A stretch of DNA of 64,000 bases, taken from NCBI RefSeq assembly GCF_905147365.1, contig NC_056406.1, positions 8,720,501 through 8,784,500 of the forward strand, written 5' to 3'. This document shows, piece by piece, positions 22,995 to 35,939 of this stretch (position 1 is the stretch's first letter; the number at the start of each line of letters is the position of its first letter). The stretch comes from Aricia agestis. Its lineage: Eukaryota > Arthropoda > Insecta > Lepidoptera > Lycaenidae. The translations under genes and the position numbers were made by a program. The notes under the pieces were generated by a model. That model saw nothing but the letters and a program-made list of their open reading frames with translations. It had not been told where the DNA came from and did no database searches.

Positions 22995-23074
22995 ATGCCT
23001 CATTGTGCAGTGTCTAATTGTAAAAACAGAAGTACGAAAGTGAATCGGCCAAAAGGAGTTATTTTTTTCCACGG
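22995..23074 (+). CDS. THAP-domain first exon (isolated)
   Basis: An ATG opens a 26-codon stretch reading MPHCAVSNCKNR and ending PKGVIFFH, then a strong donor GG/GTAAGT. It matches the start of a THAP zinc-binding domain (C-x4-C, then the basic loop and the Phe-Phe-His segment before the usual FP), a DNA-binding module found in P-element transposases and cellular THAP proteins. The downstream half with the C-x2-H pair was not found within the surrounding element, so this is probably a relic or a first exon spliced to something distant. It sits inside a TTAA-flanked inverted-repeat element. Confidence 0.6.
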
Positions 23075-23439
23075 GTAAGTTATTTGTTCTAACTAATTGC
23101 AAAGCAAAAATTGACACGATCGATTCCTTAGCAAATAGCAACGCACGCGCGTCACCGTTCTAAATGGGGTTTGATTAGGTACCATTATAGCTAAATACAC
23201 TGAACTAAGGAAAATAAATATACAATAAAATTGATGCTTATTTAGTCCCCTGTACAAATAGCTAAATATTTTATATAAAAATAAATAACATTTCCATTTA
23301 TAAGAAAAATAAGAAACGCTCTCAAATTTCTTCATACATATTCGCCCTATCAAGAACGTGGCGAGCGTTGCAACCGCCACTGTACAAGGCGCGCTGATAT
23401 TGAATGTTATTTTAATGTCCTTAACGTCGATATTCGTAC

Positions 23440-23655
23440 TGACCTGCGGGGCTAAAATGGTCACATTTAGCAATTCCTCTCAATCAATTCAGCAATGAAT
23501 TTTCAAAACTGTCAAACTGACAAATGTCAAATTAGTACTCGGAATTACTAAACATGGATTGCAAGCAGACTTGTATTTTGCGATTTTAAAAAAATAAATA
23601 ATTTTATGATTCATAGCATGATTCTCCAAAGCGACCATTTTAGCCCCGCTGCTAA
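23440..23655. repeat. MITE nested in the THAP-bearing element
   Basis: About 215 bases bounded by the inverted pair GGGGCTAAAATGGTC and GACCATTTTAGCCCC, lying inside the right half of the TTAA-flanked element. It has no coding capacity. Confidence 0.5.
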
Positions 23656-23917
23656 TTTTTGTGATAGCGTCCTTAATTCTTAGTTCCTCTAACTATCCAT
23701 TGGCTTTTAAAAAAAGTAATATTATGACAGACAAAGACAGCGCTCCTTTCACAACATTTTATACTGCAGAAATATTAATTTAAATAACTGTTTACATCTT
23801 TCGCCTTAACTGTTTATTTCTTTTATTTTTAACTTAAGTAATATTTCACACGTAATTACTAAGATTTTAATAATATTTAAATTATTGTCTTCCATTTTAA
23901 GAGAAAAATCAAAGCGA

Positions 23918-24077
23918 AGCGTAAAATGAGCGAAAGAGAAAGTAGTATATGATATTACTGTAAGACAAAAAAGGACGACAATATTTTCTCGATTCGATTA
24001 AAGCGTAAAATGAGCGAAAGAGAAAGTTGTATATACTATTACTGTAAGACAAAAAAGGACGACAATATTTTCTCGAT
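23918..24077 (+). repeat. 84-bp tandem duplication
   Basis: AGCGTAAAATGAGCGAAAGA through GACGACAATATTTTCTCGAT occurs twice with period 84 and few differences. Confidence 0.85.
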
Positions 24078-24213
24078 ACACATTTTGCATGCAAAAACAT
24101 TGCTACAGTTTTGACGGCATACGTTTTTGATATCGTTGATTTTATGGGTCTATTGCCTGAATTAAACGATTATTTATTTGTTTATTTAACTCTGACGCTG
24201 GCAACTCCTAAAT

Positions 24214-24225
24214 GGGGGGGGGGGG
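24214..24225. repeat. G12 homopolymer
   Basis: Twelve consecutive G in AT-rich sequence about 115 bases downstream of the last traced exon of paralogue 2; followed by (AAG)n. Length may be sequencing-uncertain. Confidence 0.8.
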
Positions 24226-24340
24226 CTTACGCCAAAAGAAGAAGAAGAAGAAATATTAATATTATTACAACGATTCCATTTTAAAACGATCGAAAAGAGT
24301 ATAATTATTAATTACAATGTAAAAATGTTGTTAATCATAC

Positions 24341-27300
24341 CTTTTTGGATATGGTTCCTTAAGATGGTATGTTCTGTAGTGCAGATTCATACTCCCCTTT
24401 TGAGTAAAGCTTTTATCACATAAGGGACACTTGAAAGGCTTTTCACCAGTGTGGACCTGTAACATACAACATTTTTTAACATATTAATATGTAACATTAG
24501 GTACATACATACAATATATTGGAATAGGTATCTTGCGGCTATAAGCCATCACTTAAGTTTAATTTAATGGATAGTTTAGATAGTAGGCATTTTAAGCATT
24601 TTGATCGTTTTTAACGCTAAATGGAGCGCATTGTCACGCGCCATCGCCGCTCCCGCCTCGCTGTGAGCTGATTTTGAGGCTGAAGCCCTATGCCGCCGTT
24701 AGTATGTTTCAAAAGGCCGAAAAACGTGCGCACCAGCCACCACATCTACTTACATAAACAATACATACCACACTATGAATTTTTAGCGAAGCTTTCATAC
24801 TGAATCTCTTTCCGCAAATGTTACAGTAGCACTCATATTTCTTCTCGTGTCTGTTCATCATATGAAGTCTTAAATTATTAGACTAAAACAAGAAATTTTG
24901 GTAATTAGTATCAACAATGCTATTACTCTGGTTAACAAGTGCCATTTTCGTCAAAACCTGATCTCATGCACCGAAAATTATGATCATTCAATTCGGAATA
25001 TTCTATCAAAATTACAAAAGGGGCTGAAAAAAAATGCAAAAGTTATAAACAAATAAGTAAACATTAAAAGGGTTTGGTTTTTTTTTTAATATTTCGAAAA
25101 CTACTTATTTGAGATAATCAAAATTTACAACAGATCCTTAAGATCCTTAAAGAGCAGGAAATTTCCTAAAAAAATCCTAGATTTTGGAACCTTATCAATA
25201 ATCCTTATAGCTTTAATTGAGCGACGAAAGTAACGGTAAAAACGCGTGGTTCGGGTTTCGCGTGATTTGCTGCAATCTGCCACGTGAACTAAAAAATATA
25301 TTTTAACTGATTAAATATTAATATAAAGAAATTAAAAAAATTGGGCACTTAGTAGACATATCAATAAACAATAATCCGTCAACAAAAATAAATTATCACA
25401 ATTTGTTCAATTGTTATGCTTTTGTTAATTTGTTAATAGCCACCATTTTAATGTTAACATAAAAACTCTGATTATTTCAAAACAAGAAATCTAGAAATTT
25501 TTATTATTCTTTTGAGTTAATCTTAAAAGGGCTTAGAAGAGATATCCTTTAGAGAAATTCAACAATTTTGATTTTTCACTTTTTTATGAACAATCAAAGG
25601 CATATTATATTATGAATTTTTCATGCATTTTTTTCAGCCCCTCTTGTAATTTTGATAGAATGTTGTAGATGGTATTCCGAATCGAATGAGATCAAAATCA
25701 TAATTTTCGGTGCATGAGATCAGGTTTTGACGAAAATGGCACTTGTTGATCAGAGTATATCCCTTGATCTTATTAATAACATAAAATTATATTGAACGGA
25801 AGTAACATTCACCAGTTGCGCCACAGCTGAACCGCGCGCTATATGCTGAAGTCCACGCGGACGGAGTCGCGGGCAACAGCTAGTAGTATATTATATTATA
25901 TTACTGCAATGTTTTCACGCAAAGGGCAACACCAGCATAGACAGTAAACAAAAAGTTATGTTCGACGGTTGAGTCCAACGTTTCTGTTAATATTCTGACA
26001 TGACATATCCAACATGTCGGATTTTGGTAATTTTTTTTTTTGTGTGTGCTTGTAATTCCCTCTGATCCGACCTTTCCTAAATGTTCCCTACTTATTAGAT
26101 TGCATAATATAATATTATGATCTGAGGAGACGCTTACCGATACAGAAACACCACATATTTCGCAGATACTTTTAGTTTCACACAGCATAGTTGGAATTAG
26201 TTTGTCATTTGGATGTTCCTTTCTGCAATGTTTCCAGCAGGCCGCTTGTGATTTAAAACTTTCACCACACTGAAAAAAATAGATTTGACTATCAAATATC
26301 GCCCATAAATAATTTTATTTTCATGAGTATTTTTACTTCAATAGTGCTTTTGGTCCAGTCAACTTAGGCTTTAATTAGGTAAGAACCTCGGAATTCTAGA
26401 TATCCAGCTGTAAGTCTGTAAATATTTGTATATTGGCACCCTAAATGTTGTCTCAAAACCTGGTAATTTAGGGTGTCAATATACAAGTATTTACAGACTT
26501 ACAGCTGGGTATCTCGAATTCCGAGGTTAACTTACTATACTGATTGGACTATTTCGCACGACATGCAATCCAAATCCGAGATTCTCGAATGATGGAGAGA
26601 AGTTAGATATCCGAAGCCGGATTACTACGTTAGCTATCATAGAAATAGTTCTACATCTCCTTCGGACCATATTCAAAGACTTCGGATCGGTTTAGACATG
26701 GACATAGTGAAAAAGTGCTCTTACAATATTGTTTCGATATATTAAATACCTTAGGGCAATCCATAGGTTTTCTTCGTCGAGGTTTACATTCTCTGAAACA
26801 TTAAAACTCATCAATTGTCTAGCCACCGCACTGTCTCTGCATTTTATTATAGTTGTGTCCATCTCGTTTATTCATGCACATGTACAGGCTACATCGTTTT
26901 GCATATTATGTGTGCATCAACAGTCATATTACATATACCAGTCAATGTCAGACTTTTTATAATAATCTGATTCAGTCATACACGACTTATTACCTAACTG
27001 TAATTTAATGAATATAATCAATGTTACTTTTGAAGTTTATGTCAAACCCTTCATTACATTAAGGTTAAGTAATAATTAAATGTCTTTAACGCGGCCATTA
27101 GTGCTGAGAAAATACAACTTGATATTTACCTATTAGCCATGCCATCACTATGTTTGGAAGAGTGAATTTTATGTTCATGGTAAGCATCCTCAGTCTCAAA
27201 TTTGATGTCGCAGGTGGAACAGTAAGTATTAACGACCTCTTCCACATCTGGTGGATCCTAAAACAAATCCACACGCTGAGTTTTTGAAGTAAATATAGTC

Positions 27301-27838
27301 CACACACAACTTTAAAGATCGTTCGGTGAAATGAGGCAATATTACTATATAGAGCGGCTGCTGGGTGGAATTGAGTATGCAAAATATGAGGACTGCACTC
27401 TGGGAATGGGATTGAACTCAACTCCAAAGATTGCAAGCAATCATATTGGTCCAGTCTTTGTTTGTAAAAAACAAAAAAAAATAGATCTATATATGCCGAG
27501 CCAACAGTCAGTATAAGCCGTTCATCAATCTAACTGATGAAATGGCTATTTAAAATTAACAAAAAAAGAACAAGTCACAAAATACCTTATTTACACCAAG
27601 CGGTTCAACTTTATCATTGATGAAATGTGTCCTCTTTTTGTGCTGGTTCAGGCCTATCTCATTCACAAAAGAACGCCCACACAAATTGCACAGATGTTTG
27701 TGTTTGTGTGCAGTACGCATGTGGCTGTAGTAGGTTGATGTGTGTCTGAAATTATTTTTATATTAAAAAAAATTACCTTAAAAATGAACCTACTCTTAAC
27801 TAATCTATACTAATATTATAAATGCGAAAGTATCTCTA

Positions 27839-27869
<31 letters not shown>

Positions 27870-30800
27870 CGCTTTCACGCCAAAACTACTGAACCGATTG
27901 TAATGAAATTTTGTACACAGATAGTCTAAAGCCTGAGAAAGGACATAGGCTACTTTTAAACTGGAAAAAGGGGTTGTAAGGGGGTGAAAATGCGTAAATT
28001 TGGTCAAATTAAGTTAGTTCCAAAAACTCAAAATAGATGGCGCCAAGAGTCCCCTAAATCGCGCTATCGCTTGCGCATTAGTATTTCTATAAGAGGTGGT
28101 ACCCTGTAGATATATGTTTTGCGATTCTTTCGATTGTTATAAGTACACGTTATTAACTAATAAGTAATAACTCACCTACCAACTTAGATATCAAATTCAA
28201 AAACAACAGCGCCAAAACTACTGAACCGATTGTAATGAAATTTTGTACACAGATAGTTTAAAGCCTGAGAAAGGACATAGGCTACTTCTTACTGGAAAAA
28301 GGGGTTGTAAGGGGGTGTTTATGCGTAAATTTGTTCAAATTAAGTTAGTTCCAAAAGCTGGAATAGATAGCGCCAAGAGTCGCCTAGATCGCGCTATCGC
28401 TTGCTCATATGTATTTCTATAAGAGGTGGTACCATGTTGAATTAATATTTGCGATTCTTTCGATTGTTATACATGTTATTAAATAACTCACCTACCAACA
28501 TAGATATCAGAAACAGTCTGTCTACCAATAATAAATAGTTTATGGGCATTGGGCAAAGCTAAGGTTGTGTAATGCATTATGCAGCTAAGTTGTGTAACGC
28601 TAAATAAGCTTTAAAATTTGGTATAAAAAAGTTTAATTAAGTAAAAAAAGAACATATTATGTGCACACTACACGGCTGTTTTGGGTATTTTGATTTAAGA
28701 GGTACCAGGGTTTTAAAAAGCTTTTGACACCAATTTTGTTGACACCGCGCGCTACAAACTGAAGTCCACGCGGACGAAGTCACGGGCAACAGCTAGTACT
28801 TCATAATTATTATTTTTCAATTTAATTTCTTAACGAATGTCAAGTATTACCAAACTTCTTACATATAAAGTAAGAATAATTTTATAATTTGACACTGATT
28901 TTAATTTTTAATGCATTTAAGGTGTGTTGCAGCTACAAGAAACCCTAGTTTATGACTTATTAGTTTGTTTATTCTAATTAATTCAAGAATCACCTTTCGT
29001 ATGAAATTATTAAAAAAAAATATACTTACTTATATTCTTGATGGCAAACTTCACATTTATATATTGCTCCGCTGTGTGAAGCGTCATGTATCATGACAGT
29101 AGATCTGTTAAATTGAATAAGAATTGATATACTTGTGCAACTTATTTTTAAGCAAAATTGCCTTAAATATGTTGCATTTATTTATTATTTTCACAATACG
29201 CAATATCGAAATCCGATAAACTACAAACGCTCTTATACCTTCGTCATAAGTGCGTTATTCAAAATCTTTCTCATGTCTAACGTGACCATACACTTTTATT
29301 ACCAAACCAGGACATCGTCGGAATAAAGCTGTAAAGAAACACAGAACGCCATCTATTGGCACATTTCGCCTTAAAACACGATGTTTATGTCTGTGGTTTT
29401 ACTAAAATACATGTCCAGTTTATCTTTAAGCAGCCGAGACCATCTTGGACAGTCACAGTGAACGAATGGGAAAATGTTGTTGTCTAGCCACAGACTTTAT
29501 TATGAGAATTGACTGAATCTAGCGTTTCCAATATTATTATTGGAAACGCTAGATTCAGTACGAGTTTGTATGAGAGTCTTATGTAATATCATAATTAAAT
29601 TTGGTCTATTACGAAAAGCATAATTTTCAACCTAGTGGACGCCTCTGTCTAAAAGCAGAACATAATGGTCACGTTATGCATGTCCTATGAATATAATTAA
29701 AATGGATCTTTGTCCTTTTTTAATCAACATGAGTAAAATTATGTAACATTAAAAAATAATGACAAATAAGCAAAATCTTACTCTAGCGGACAGACGAGGT
29801 CGCATCTCAAACATTGGTACCTCTCGTAATGAGCTTTTATATGCTTCTTGAGTTGATGATGGCGTCTAAAACGTCTTTTGCAGAACTTACACTCGAATCT
29901 ATAATTTAGCTGTAACAAAACAATATTAATTGAGATGCAATTTTACCTCTTTCCCCTACGAATAATAAAAATTAAGGAAAAGTAACTCCGTCAAAAAAAC
30001 ATGCTCCACAATACTTTTAAAAAAAGTGTACCTTAGGTACACATTTCAATACATTTGCAATATTATTTAGGTGACCTTGAGCGGTACTAGGCTGACGTTA
30101 CATGACAGATCAAAAGGAACCAAATTTAAAACGATAATAGTATGGGAGATTCGTAGTCTTTCCCTGAATATATTACAGAAGAGCAAGCTTCGGCCGAAAC
30201 TGAGATGTTTGAGAAAGTATTTCGAAAGCTGGCGGGTTCATGGGCGACGAGGGGTATTGTCGTCGGTGACAGGAGGCTAATAAGCCGACGATATTATTCT
30301 CTTCGCACCTACAGCCTTAGAATTACAAAACCAAGAAGACCTAAGCAACGCAAGCCGCGAGGTGGGACTAGCGATAAATCGGTCCAAAACACAAATAATG
30401 ACCAATAGCAGAAAACGTAGGATCGAGGTAGCTGTTAAAGACGTCGGTATGAAAGCTGCAAAAAAGTGGGGCTGGGCGGGTCATACCAACTCCATGAATC
30501 CTGACCGTTGGGCAAAGGTCACCACAGTGTGGGTACCAGAGGACGAACGACGCCATCGTGGACGGCCTGGAAAAAGATGGCGAGATGAACTGGATGCCTA
30601 CAAGATGGAAGGAAGAACTTGGGGGAGGCCTTTGCCCAGCAGTGGGATAGTATAGGCTCGTAAAAAAAAAATGTGTCTGACTGAAACAAAAAATTCTAAC
30701 CGTCTTATAAAAAACTTACTGTATTTACGGACATTGTAGAATACAGTATACAATGAACAACATTGAATAGCAGGTAGTATTGCTAACCAGCGTGGTTGGC

Positions 30801-33800
30801 AATAATTCTATTATTAAAATTTACCTATAATAATTATTATTAGTATATAAAATTTGTCTTACCTCAGTATGCCATTTTTGTCTATGCCTTGTATAAATTT
30901 CATTGTTTGAAAAAGGAATAAAACAATCAGTGCATTTATAGGTTGCACTAATATACTTTTCTTCTAGAGATTTTGCATTGAAAGTCTGCAAATAAAGGTA
31001 TTAATATTAAAAATTTATATTTAATAGAAGAAGCTACAAATAAAAATATTTTAAGGGGGCGACTAACCCTAAAGTGTCGATTTTATAATTCATTTTTATA
31101 CTTGAAAATACGCCCCGCATTGTTTCATTTTCTAAAATTAGATACTACATTATATTTCCGAGAATTCAATCTGAACAAAAACTTTCTCAACAGAAAAAAA
31201 TCACAAAGATGCATCTAATTTTTTTTCATTTATTGCCATAACCGTGCATTGAACTAAGTTAATATTTTAGCACATCATATAAAATTCTATCATTGAAAGA
31301 TCGACCTAGTGGATTTTTAAAATCCATACTTCCATACTAATATTATAAATGCGAAAGTGAGTTTGTCTGTCTGTCTGTTACCTCTTCACGCTCAAACCAC
31401 TGAACCGATTTTGCTGAAATTTGGCATGGAGATACTTTGAGACCCGGGAAAGGACATAGGATACTTTTTATCCCGGAAGAATGTACGGTTCAAGCGCGAT
31501 AAACGAGTTTTGGCGCAACGGAGTTGCGGGCGTCATCTAGTGTTCTATATTTATCGAGTTACTGGCATATGGAAGACGGGCGTTTGTGTTGATTGTTGTG
31601 TTTTTGTTGATGTTTGATTTTTGGGGTTAGTCGCCCTCTTAACTAGTAAGCAACTTGATAGAATAGTTTCATTTGTAGCTGATTATTAAAATTTCTGTCA
31701 TAAAATATGAAAAAATAGTCCAGGTTCCTTAAGAACATTTTTTTCATTTGACTACTATCAAGCTTATTTTTCGTGAGTAGCTTCATTTTGATATAAAAAA
31801 TGATTACTGACCAGCCGGTTTTTTTTAAATAATAATAAATATTTATATAATTTAACCTACAAAATGGTTTTCAAGGATCTTTCTCCACACTAAAATAATA
31901 TGACAATAGCTACGAAACTACATTCAAAATGACAAAATAAAGCCGTTGACTATAATTGTCACTTCTATAATTATTACACAAAATTCTTACATGTATTTGG
32001 GTCTCGTTTTGCATAAAGTATGCATGTATTTGGGTCACATTTTGTATAATCAGAACAAATTTTTTGTTCCGATTCTACAAAATTTGTTACTCTTCCTTAG
32101 TTTTTAGGGTTTCATACCCAAAGGGTAAAAACGGGACCCTATTACTGAGACTTCGATGTGTGTCTGTCTCCAGGCTGTAACTCAAGAACGGCAATAGCTA
32201 GAGAGTTGAAATTTTCACAGATTATGTATATCTATTGCCGATATAACAACAAATACTAAAAACAAAATAAAATTAATATTTAAGAGCCAAAAAATCACGC
32301 TTGTCATATAGGGGCTATATACGACAAAGATGATTTTTTGGCCTTTTTTGCTCTATATCAATAATGGCAAAAGGTAGGTCGATTTTTTCTCGTAGTCCTT
32401 AGTTATATGTGTACTATGTAATAATAATATTAAAACAAAATAAAAAAATAAGGGGGGCTGAGGGCTCTCCCATACAGAAAACACAATTTGTGACCTAATT
32501 ATTTTTCTCTATGATGGTATGGAACCCTTCGTGCGCGAGTCCGACCCGCACTTGGCCGATTATAATTATTTTATTAGTAGAATTTAATAGTAACATTGTC
32601 CTAGAAATAGAACAATCCATATTTTAGGATCATCAAAATTCAAATCGAAATATGTATTTAATCCTTTCTATCTCTGTTACCTACCACTTTCGAGAATTTT
32701 TGTTGTTTGTCTTAACAAAATGAAGCTACTCACTGAAAATGAGCTTTATTATTAGTAATCAAATGAAAAAAAAATCTAAGGATCCTGTACTAAGAAAAAT
32801 ATTTAATATAATATTATAAATGCGAAAGTGTGTCTGTCTGTCTGTTACCTATTCACGTTCAAACCGTTGCTGAACCGATTTTGCTGAAAGTTGGCATGGA
32901 GATATTTTGAGTCCCGAAAAAGGACATAGAATAGTTTTTATCCCGGAAAAAAGTATGTTTCGTGCGATAAACGGGGTGGAAAACGAATTTGGGCGCAACT
33001 CTATTGGGCCAAAATTCTTTGATTGGCGTCATCTAGTTATGTCCATATATTTGTAACAATAGTTCACCAGCCACAGTATTGCTGCATGGCAAATTATACA
33101 AGTAAAGTGAATCAAGACAAACTTTTATAAGTTGTTTGCTGTTTACATTGTTAAAGAAGTAATTATTTAGCTAAAGAAAAAAAAATTACCCTTGTTGCTT
33201 CCTCTTCAGACAATGTTGTTTTTTTCCAGTTACCACTGTTGAGTATCTCTGGAAATTTCACAGCGACTTTAATTTTTTTGGGTGGTTTAGGTCGCCTAGC
33301 TCGTAAGTGTCTTAATGACACACTCTTATTCTTATCAGTCTTTTCAGTTTTGATATTTTTTACAGACTCCTTTTTTGGCTGCTTAAGTCGTCGAGGCCTT
33401 AACTTTTTTGCACTCACATCTTCATTCTTATCTACAATGAATATGCCTGTTAAGTTTTTTGAAGCTGCAGGTTTGCTGTCTATGCTAGAACTATCATGTA
33501 TATCGTCGTCATAGTTGTATTCTAAATTATAGTTGTATCCAGTAGTGCTTTCTTTTTCAATATAAAAAGGAACCTCATCTGTCTTTTCAGCTTTAATCAT
33601 TTCTATGTCACACATGATTTCTTGCTCAGCCAAAACATCCAAGTCTTTTTTATCATTTTCAACATCACTTTCTTGCTGAATTTCTATTTTATCTCTTTTG
33701 CCATTAATTAAAGTTTTGTCCATAGACACACTTTTCACAGCAAAAATTGTATCAGCTTTTGTATTTGGAATCATATAATCTAACAATGATATAAGTTTCA

Positions 33801-34710
33801 ATTGTTTTCTGTCCAACTTATAAATTGATTCATATGTGATCTGTAAATTAAAGTTTAGTTTGCATTATCGATGACTGTTAGAAGTACATAAAGGCTACTT
33901 CTATGGAAGTTTGAGGTTCCCATAACATCTGATTGATATGAAAAGTTTATCATGTTATTGTTTTATGTTGTCATTACCTAACTTATGACAATTGACAACA
34001 GAGCATAGCTCACAGTTGACTAGTACAGTTATTTCAACTTACTTCTCCTTCCATATCCATATCATTAAGAATTTTCTGACCCATACAGCATTTTTCTTTA
34101 AAATTGTGGAATTTATGTAACAGTGCAGCACATTCAAAGCAGAAATATTGTGGAAGTCTGTCATTGATATCTACCTGAAATTAAACACTCAATAAAAGAT
34201 ACATAATAAAAATATATACATTTTGTATTATTATTATTAATTTTACAAAATATATACAATAAATTACTCTGTGAAACTGCTAATATTTTATGAGTAAAGG
34301 TGACCACTGCATTGGTAATTGGTTACTTACAACGGTAATCGTTTTTGATGGAGATGAAGATGGATAAGAGACCACATAAAATTGCCAGATAGACTACATA
34401 TTTTCTAATCTATTCTGTCTCGCCGGCTTTACATAGTCTACTATTCTCTACAACCTAAGACCTCACTTGAGCATAACTAGAGTGTCCAGCTTCGAGCTCA
34501 GCAAGCGAGCTGCATGCATGATTTCCTTTCAGTCTTTTAATTCCTTTCAGCTTATGCTTCGATCTTTATGATCGTTACAAAAACAAGAGAACTGCAACTT
34601 ACTTTGAAATCCAGAAGTTCTTCATAGTACCACTGCAAGCCGTACACATTCATTTGGAACATTTTTGCCTCTGTTCGTAGACATATCCTACATATTTTTA
34701 GTTGTGACAT
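24341..34710 (-). CDS. ZAD-C2H2 zinc-finger protein, paralogue 2 (12 exons traced)
   Basis: Same family and strand as paralogue 1. Exons: 34603-34710, 34043-34174, 33190-33840, 30863-30985, 29782-29909, 29030-29104, 27586-27745, 27130-27257, 26750-26792, 26138-26269, 24769-24882, 24341-24456; 1910 nt in one continuous frame. The start MSQLKICRIC opens the zf-AD domain (CRIC in exon 1, CFEC in exon 2). Exon 3 is a 217-codon charged linker with repeated RRLKxPKK-type basic patches, possible nuclear-localisation or DNA-contact segments (inference). Ten fingers follow, the last after HTGEKPF. Exon lengths 108, 132, 123, 128, 75, 132, 114 and 116 recur in one or both paralogues. The final traced exon ends AAAAG/GTATGA; reading through adds Tyr-Asp and a stop (about 639 residues), otherwise a terminal exon lies further downstream and was not found. 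The 5' end faces paralogue 3 across 9.5 kb of transposon-filled spacer. Confidence 0.92.
24924..25757. mobile_element. 834-bp TIR element in paralogue 2 intron
   Basis: TACTCTGGTTAACAAGTGCC at the left is matched by its inverse GGCACTTGTTGATCAGAGTA at the right; arms continue with few mismatches for over 100 bases (CATTTTCGTCAAAACCTGAT and so on). No open frame; non-autonomous DNA transposon. Confidence 0.8.
25826..25883 (+). repeat. Helitron-like 3' tip
   Basis: CGCGCGCTATATGCTGAAGT then CACGCGGACGGAGTCGCGGG CAACAGCTAG: the terminal 50 bases of the Lep1-like family. Intron 10 of paralogue 2. Confidence 0.65.
26379..26535. repeat. 157-bp MITE with 63-bp arms
   Basis: Outer ends GTAAG.AACCTCGGAATTC and the inverse; arms include CCAGCTGTAAGTCTGTAAAT and TATTGGCACCCTAAAT. 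Intron 9 of paralogue 2. Confidence 0.8.
27804..28796 (+). mobile_element. Helitron-like element with internal duplication
   Basis: Starts TCTATACTAATATTATAAAT, ends CACGCGGACGAAGTCACGGG CAACAGCTAG. A segment beginning CAAAACTACTGAACCGATTG occurs at 27881 and again at 28213 (offset 332), so about 260 bases are duplicated. Intron 6 of paralogue 2. Confidence 0.75.
29512..29559. repeat. perfect hairpin, 22-bp arms, 4-base loop
   Basis: ACTGAATCTAGCGTTTCC plus AATA, a TTAT loop, then the exact inverse. Intron 5 of paralogue 2. Confidence 0.9.
30180..30675 (+). pseudogene. RTE-clade LINE, 3' end of RT
   Basis: The frame 30362-30655 contains GLAINRSKTQIMTNS joined by a deletion to KWGWAGHT, DRWAKVTTVW and RGRPGKRWRDELD, the typical C-terminus of RTE-type polyproteins. 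The next frame gives the EAFAQQW end. A poly(A) follows at about 30662. It is a short truncated copy in intron 4 of the paralogue 2 finger gene. Confidence 0.75.
31331..31541 (+). mobile_element. short Helitron-like element (GTCATCTAGT end)
   Basis: Begins TCCATACTAATATTATAAAT, contains a (GTCT)n tract and CTCTTCACGCTCAAACCACT, GGGAAAGGACATAGGATAC; ends GTTGCGGGCGTCATCTAG. About 210 bp; intron 3 of paralogue 2. Confidence 0.7.
32103..32566 (-). repeat. GGCCAAGTGCGAGTCGG-family repeat, near full length
   Basis: From TTAGGGTTTCATACCCAAAG to GACCCGCACTTGGCCGAT, with the C(TGTCT)n tract and GAAATTTTCACAGATTATGT. Intron 3 of the paralogue 2 finger gene. Confidence 0.75.
32803..33036 (+). mobile_element. 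short Helitron-like element, second copy
   Basis: Same family as 31331-31541, ending GGCGTCATCTAG, more diverged. Intron 3 of paralogue 2. Confidence 0.7.
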
Positions 34711-35231
34711 CTTCTCATAACTTTTATTTATAATACTTTTTTAGAAAATCACTCAAATTAATGAAAATTCGTAGTATAAAACAACTCCGTTGAAAAAATA
34801 AGCTACAGATCCAGACACCATACTTTGATCTCGCTAGAGTATATTCACCACAGATTACTAGTAAAGTAATATTCACAGACTACTTAGGGATACTACCACA
34901 GATTACTAGTATATATTTGGATAAGTACGTATAGTATATTGTTCTGTGACTTTGATAGTGATCACAGATTAATATAATATGTAGGTAGAGTGCGTTTCAT
35001 CCTTAGAGTATACATTAGCAAGCTATAGAGCGCGCGCATCGCTCGTTCCCCGTTGTGCCGATCGTAAGCAGAAGTTCTATAGATACTCAAACGTATAACG
35101 CAAGTCTAGTGATGTTCCATGCGCCATCGTTTGACGCAAGGAAAATATGTTCACACCAGGGCCGTAGCTAGGGGGGGGCATAGTGGGGCAATGCCCTACC
35201 TTAAAATCACAATGCCCTACCTTAAAAATAC

Positions 35232-35672
35232 CAATAATCGGCCAAGTGCGAGTCGGACCCGCGCACGAAGGGTTATACCGCGCACGTACCGTTATAGAGC
35301 AAAAATAGTATGGGACCTACCTACCTACCTAACCCTTAATTTTTTTTTTTAAACTTTTATTATTATTTATTAAATTACATATATTATTAAGGCCTTTGTG
35401 AAAATTTCAAGTGCCTACCTGTTGTCATCATTGATAGTTAAGCAAAAAATGTTAGAAAAATCACGTTTGTTGTATGGGGTATCCTTCAATATTTAATTTA
35501 TTTTGTTTTTAGTATTTGTTGTTATAGCGGCAACAGAAATACATAATCTGTAAAAATTTCATTTCTCTAGCTATTACCGTTCTTGAGTTACAGCCTGGAA
35601 ACAGTCGGACAGACATCGAAGTCTCAGTAATAGGGTCCCGTTTTTACCCTTTGGGTACTGAACCCTAAAAAG
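35232..35672 (+). repeat. GGCCAAGTGCGAGTCGG-family repeat in the hAT relic
   Basis: Complete copy from TCGGCCAAGTGCGAGTCGG to TACCCTTTGGGTACTGAACC. A reversed partner lies at 36590-36885 in the same hAT element. Confidence 0.75.
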
Positions 35673-35779
35673 GAAGACCTAAAGGACTAGCATTACAGGT
35701 ATTAGACAACAGAAATATACATTATTCTTATATAAACTCTACATTATATAGTTAAGATTTTTATTATACCTTTAAAAAC

Positions 35780-35862
35780 TTTTTGTTCCGTTGGCAGGAT
35801 TCGAACCCGCGTCTCCCGGATTAAGCTGCCACACGCCCAACCATTGGGCCACAGAAGTCGTC
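35780..35862 (-). mobile_element. tRNA-like SINE head, second SINE family
   Basis: On the minus strand there is an A-box-like TGGCCCAATGG and a B box GGTTCGAATCC followed by CTGCCAACGGAAC. The acceptor arms do not pair, so a SINE remnant is likelier than a tRNA. It sits inside the hAT relic. Confidence 0.6.
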
Positions 35863-35939
35863 GATAATAATTCTTTGTTCTGTGTATAGATGGCATTTGA
35901 ATCACGATTACATGAAGCGATGCGTCCATTTAATTATAA

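Larger units (their letters stand above)
22688..23672. mobile_element. TIR element with TTAA flanks carrying the THAP exon
   Basis: Ends are GGGCGCTATCACA and its near-perfect inverse TGTGATAGCGTCC, each flanked by TTAA (22684-22687 and 23673-23676). The first 180 bases recur at 57390-57567, also beginning next to TTAA. The TTAA duplication is the piggyBac signature, but no piggyBac transposase is visible. Confidence 0.6.

Noticed and set aside
35780..35862. Possible minus-strand tRNA gene
   Set aside because: Acceptor arms do not pair and it lies inside a decayed hAT element; kept as a SINE head.
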